NCBI GenBank assembly: GCA_910579925.1
Contig: CAJTVY010000041.1
Span: 1 to 33,465 of the forward strand
Reading direction: 5' to 3'
Length of the DNA: 33,465 bases
DNA from: an uncultured Dorea sp.
GTDB lineage: Bacteria; Bacillota; Clostridia; Lachnospirales; Lachnospiraceae
This document shows positions 30,697 through 33,465 of this stretch, in pieces. A model generated the notes under the pieces. The model had not been told where the DNA came from. It did no database searches and saw only the letters and a list, made by a program, of their open reading frames with translations. Positions within the stretch are counted from its first letter, which is position 1, and every line of letters begins with the position of its first letter. Made by a program: the position numbers and the translations under genes.

Positions 30697-33063
30697 TTGC
30701 GTTTGAATAGACAAAGAAAAATTATAAAAAAAATGTGTGCCGCAGGAGTTGCCGGAATTATGGCTGCGAATGTGGCTATATCTGTGCCTGCTATAAAACA
30801 TACGAAGACAATGGATGGGAAGGTATACCACGCTTCAGCAGACAATTCAGATGGAGATAATGTACAGCAGGTAGTGGTTCCAGTTATATCCGCATCTGAG
30901 GATTCCTCTGTTGCAGCAAATGGAGCAACGGAAAATTTAGGGGCAGCATCAGATGGGGAAAAGACTCCGGGTGGAAAGATAGAAACTGGAAATTCAGGTA
31001 GTTCAGGTGAATCCGGGGGAACGGATGGAACCTGTCAGCCAGACGGATCATTGACACCAGATCATTCAAATGGTTCGGAAGATATGAATAATTCAGCAAA
31101 TTCTGACATATCTGAAGAATCTGAGGGTACACAGAATCCGGATCAGTCAGACGGTGCAGAGAATCCTGATATTCCAGGAGAAGCTGAAAATCCCGATCAG
31201 TCTGGGAATGGGGATAACAGTGGAGACGTAGAGAATCCTGATCAGTCCGAAGACGGGGACAATAGTGGAGACGTAGAGAATCCCGATCAGTCCGGGAATG
31301 GGGACAACAGTGGAGACGTAGAGAATCCTGATCAGTCCGAAGACGGGGATAATAGTGGAGACGTAGAGAATCCTGATCAGTCTGAAGATCCTGTAAAACC
31401 AGAAAAGCCAACGATCCCTACGGCACCGGTTTTACCGGAGAATCCAGGGCAATCTAATGTAACAAAGCCTTCCTGGACTCTGGATCCGAATCCTGGACTG
31501 GGTGAAAATATGGGTAGTCTGATTGTAGATGCCGATCAGTTTAAACCTGAACAGATTTCACCGGAAAGAATCAAAAATGCTTCTCTTGTAATGGATCAGA
31601 AGCTTGTAAAACTTCCTAAGCTGGTAGAAGATCATCGTTTCTGGACGGTAGCAAGAAAGTATGCATTTGCAAAAGAAAATCTGATCATTCGCGAATCAGT
31701 GGTAACAGAAGAAGAGGAAGACGACAGGATCAGAGCAGTTGGAAAACTGAGAAAAAATGGCTTGTTGTATATTCTAAAGGAAGAAGAAAATGGCTGGCTG
31801 TATGTAGAATCTGGAAGAGTCCGGGGATTTGTCCGTTCGGAAGAGATTGTAACAGGCGAAGAGGCAAATCAGCAGTTGGAGATATATCAGAAGAAAGCCA
31901 AAGAAAAAGCTGAAAAACTGGAACAGGAATATACCGGAATCGAAGGAACAGCGCCGATGGCGCACGAACTTCTGTCATGGAAGGATAATGAAGCTTATAC
32001 ATATATGAGAGCAACCGTTGGGCAGACAGTTGTTGAGAAAAAGTATGCGCTTACCAAGGAAGAAGCCGTCGAAGTGATGGAAGAAAAGGATGAAGCAAGT
32101 CGGGTAATCGGCGTCATTCCGGAGGGAGGATTATGTTACATACTTGAGGATGAGGAGAAGGACTGGATATACGTGGAGTCTGGAAACGTCCGTGGGTTTG
32201 TTGAAAGTGATTCTGTCAGATATGGAGAAAAAGTTGATGAACAGATAAAGAAGGAGCAGGAGGATACATTTTCACTGGCGGAAGAAAATATTAAGCCAGA
32301 AGAAAATAAGGCATGTTATTATACGCTGACTTCTACAAAGTCTGGAGTACCAAACGGTGAGATCCGCAGATCTATGGTAGAATTTGCCGCTCAGTTTGTT
32401 GGTAATCCTTATGTCTGGGGTGGAACCAGCCTGACTGAAGGGGCAGACTGTTCTGGATTTGTGCAAAGTATCTATAAGCAATATGGTTATGATCTGCCGA
32501 GAGTGTCACAAGACCAGGCACAGCATGGAACAAAGATACCAGTAGAGGATGCTTTGCCAGGTGATCTTATTTTCTATGCTAAGAACGGAAAAGTTTATCA
32601 TGTTGTTATGTATGCCGGAGATGGAAAGACCATCGAAGCCATGAGTTCAGATACAGGAATTGTTCAGGCTAACGTGAGTACAGATAATGCTGTCTGGGCC
32701 ACCAGAGTATTGAATGACAATGAATATGCAGGCGGTGGAATTGGTGAAGTAAACGCCACCGAAGAGATGTATGGAAAGAATCTTGGCACATTTAAACTGA
32801 CTTATTATTGCGCATGTGAGCTTTGCTGTGATGTTGAAACTGGAATTACTGCTACTGGCGCTCCCGTTGTGGAAGGTAGAACTATAGCGGTTGATCCAAA
32901 GGTGATTCCTTATGGAACTCAGGTGATTATCGGAGGTCATGTATTTACTGCAGAGGATTGCGGCGGAGCAATCAAAGAAAATCACATTGATATCTATGTG
33001 AATGATCATGCAACAGCTCTGGCTCTGGGCGTTAATTATGCAGATGTATATTTAAAGAAATAG
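30697..33063 (+). CDS. secreted SH3 / NlpC-P60 / 3D-domain peptidoglycan hydrolase
   Basis: The 788-residue exported protein has an N-terminal basic and hydrophobic signal or anchor (about 8-37). A long acidic Ser/Asn/Pro-rich linker (about 45-275) contains four 15-residue repeats. Two divergent SH3-type domains follow (about 325-395 and 440-515, each with WLYVESGRVRGFV-like ends). The NlpC/P60 endopeptidase domain (about 555-670) has Cys585 in ADCSGF and His635 in VYHVVMYAG. The C-terminal 3D domain (about 690-788) carries TGAPVVEGRTIAVDP and two conserved Asp residues. It likely cleaves peptide stems in the wall. The start is TTG (30697) after AAGAAGAGA; a TTG at 30703 is an alternative. 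Confidence 0.9.
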   Translation: MRLNRQRKIIKKMCAAGVAGIMAANVAISVPAIKHTKTMDGKVYHASADNSDGDNVQQVVVPVISASEDSSVAANGATENLGAASDGEKTPGGKIETGNSGSSGESGGTDGTCQPDGSLTPDHSNGSEDMNNSANSDISEESEGTQNPDQSDGAENPDIPGEAENPDQSGNGDNSGDVENPDQSEDGDNSGDVENPDQSGNGDNSGDVENPDQSEDGDNSGDVENPDQSEDPVKPEKPTIPTAPVLPENPGQSNVTKPSWTLDPNPGLGENMGSLIVDADQFKPEQISPERIKNASLVMDQKLVKLPKLVEDHRFWTVARKYAFAKENLIIRESVVTEEEEDDRIRAVGKLRKNGLLYILKEEENGWLYVESGRVRGFVRSEEIVTGEEANQQLEIYQKKAKEKAEKLEQEYTGIEGTAPMAHELLSWKDNEAYTYMRATVGQTVVEKKYALTKEEAVEVMEEKDEASRVIGVIPEGGLCYILEDEEKDWIYVESGNVRGFVESDSVRYGEKVDEQIKKEQEDTFSLAEENIKPEENKACYYTLTSTKSGVPNGEIRRSMVEFAAQFVGNPYVWGGTSLTEGADCSGFVQSIYKQYGYDLPRVSQDQAQHGTKIPVEDALPGDLIFYAKNGKVYHVVMYAGDGKTIEAMSSDTGIVQANVSTDNAVWATRVLNDNEYAGGGIGEVNATEEMYGKNLGTFKLTYYCACELCCDVETGITATGAPVVEGRTIAVDPKVIPYGTQVIIGGHVFTAEDCGGAIKENHIDIYVNDHATALALGVNYADVYLKK
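31186..31389 (+). repeat. 45-nt tandem repeats in the linker coding region
   Basis: Four full 45-nt units (31186-31365) encode ENPDQSxxGDNSGDV, with xx alternating GN, ED, GN, ED. A partial fifth unit follows. The alternation means the real duplicated unit was probably 90 nt. Repeat number is likely to vary between strains. Confidence 0.9.
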
Positions 33064-33072
33064 TATATGAAG

Positions 33073-33116
33073 AAAACTGATGTTCTGTTGATGACTGTAC
33101 AGAACATCAGTTTTTG
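33073..33116 (+). terminator. terminator after the NlpC/P60 gene
   Basis: A perfect 16-bp stem (33073-33088 with 33099-33114, core ACTGATGTTCTGT) with a 10-nt loop ends in TTTTT. It separates the hydrolase gene from the tRNA-like array. Confidence 0.92.
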
Positions 33117-33181
33117 CTTTATGTAGATATTTGGAAATAAGTTTTGATTTGTGAATATTGTAGAGATTTTTTTTAAAAGAT

Positions 33182-33210
33182 TTGACATTTAATTAGTGTT
33201 GAAGTATAAT
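33182..33210 (+). promoter_or_regulatory. consensus promoter of the tRNA-like array
   Basis: TTGACA (33182-33187), a 17-nt spacer and TATAAT (33205-33210) match the sigma-A consensus perfectly. The -10 ends 37 bp before the first tRNA-like unit. Strength is comparable to the tRNA-Ser promoter in this window. Confidence 0.9.
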
Positions 33211-33247
33211 AGAAAAGCATTAAGTTAAATGTATATATTTATAAATT

Positions 33248-33360
33248 GTCGCTATAGCTCAGCTGGATAGAGCGACCGCCTCCTAAGAAAGTGTTAAAAC
33301 ACTCGCCCAAGAGGAAAAGGAAAAAGGTAACAAGTAAAACTAAATATAGATTTTGTAACT
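33248..33360 (+). pseudogene. tandem unit 1: 5' half of tRNA-Arg(CCT) fused to non-tRNA sequence
   Basis: Positions 33248-33286 match the first 39 nt of a tRNA. They include acceptor strand GTCGCTA, TA, D-stem GCTC/GAGC with loop AGCTGGATA, anticodon-stem strand ACCGC and loop CTCCTAA (anticodon CCT, Arg). The next bases should be the other anticodon strand, but the sequence turns to AAAGTGTTAAAACACT, a hairpin, and then A/G-rich DNA. No T-arm or acceptor 3' strand follows before unit 2. It is either a truncated tRNA or the 5' exon of an interrupted one. Confidence 0.75.
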
Positions 33361-33465
33361 GTCGCTATAGCTCAGTTGGATAGAGCGACCGCCTCCTAAG
33401 AAAGTGTTAAAACACTCGCCTAAGAGGACAAGGGAAAAGGTAACAAGTAAAACTAAATATAGATT
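33361..33465 (+). pseudogene. tandem unit 2: second tRNA-Arg(CCT) 5' half, cut by the window end
   Basis: It repeats unit 1 with a 113-bp period and about four base changes over 105 bp. One change (AGCTGG to AGTTGG) falls in the D-loop and leaves the tRNA fold intact. The anticodon loop and the AGTGT/ACACT hairpin are unchanged. The array may continue past the window, so an intact tRNA-Arg could lie just downstream. Confidence 0.72.

Noticed and set aside
31186..31389. CRISPR-like array
   Set aside because: The repeats are contiguous 45-nt in-frame coding units without spacers.
33248..33465. Group I intron in tRNA-Arg(CCT)
   Set aside because: Introns do occur at this anticodon site in some bacteria, but only about 74 nt separate the two 5' halves, far too short for a group I intron, and no 3' exon is visible.

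Overview
This window is the chromosomal replication-origin region of a low-GC Firmicute. The gene order, the Lachnospiraceae-typical small proteins (DUF4446 after parB, DUF3881 after serS) and the AT-rich sigma-A promoters point to a gut-type Lachnospiraceae bacterium (Dorea/Mediterraneibacter-like). The genus is an inference; no database was searched.

Layout, left to right. Positions 1-41 hold the 5' end of a 16S rRNA gene on the minus strand, with two tandem consensus promoters, a structured spacer and a tRNA-Ser(GCT). Next come a plus-strand chemoreceptor, a minus-strand PlsC-type acyltransferase, and a minus-strand three-gene cassette (DUF2975 membrane protein, YozG-like XRE regulator, large DUF4153/DUF4173-type membrane protein) whose promoter is overlapped by a 14-bp-arm inverted repeat. 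A plus-strand C_GCAxxG_C_C protein follows. The minus-strand replication block is read as dnaA-dnaN-yaaA-recF-gyrB-gyrA. The origin appears bipartite: DnaA boxes lie both upstream of dnaA (15241-15359) and between dnaA and dnaN (13529-13723).

To the right of the origin the plus strand carries rpmH-rnpA-yidD-yidC-jag-mnmE-mnmG-rsmG. A minus-strand, membrane-anchored alpha/beta-hydrolase-like protein with a degenerate catalytic triad ends convergently with rsmG. A 2.2-kb stretch without a convincing gene (about 23572-25815) holds five parS centromere sites, three inside larger duplications or palindromes, mixed with decayed repeats that look like transposase debris. It leads into parA-parB-DUF4446-serS-DUF3881. 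After a terminator there is a 155-bp element with 26-bp terminal inverted repeats, then a large secreted SH3/NlpC-P60/3D cell-wall hydrolase with a 45-nt tandem repeat.

The right end is the oddest part. A perfect consensus promoter (TTGACA-17-TATAAT) drives two tandem 113-bp units. Each begins with a well-conserved 5' half of a tRNA-Arg(CCT) and switches to non-tRNA sequence just after the anticodon loop. The array runs off the window end.

Genes point away from the origin on both sides, so most transcription is co-directional with replication. The cluster covers initiation (dnaA, dnaN), supercoiling (gyrAB), repair (recF), origin segregation (parABS), membrane-protein insertion (yidC/yidD), RNA maturation (rnpA, mnmE, mnmG, rsmG) and envelope functions (jag, NlpC/P60 protein).
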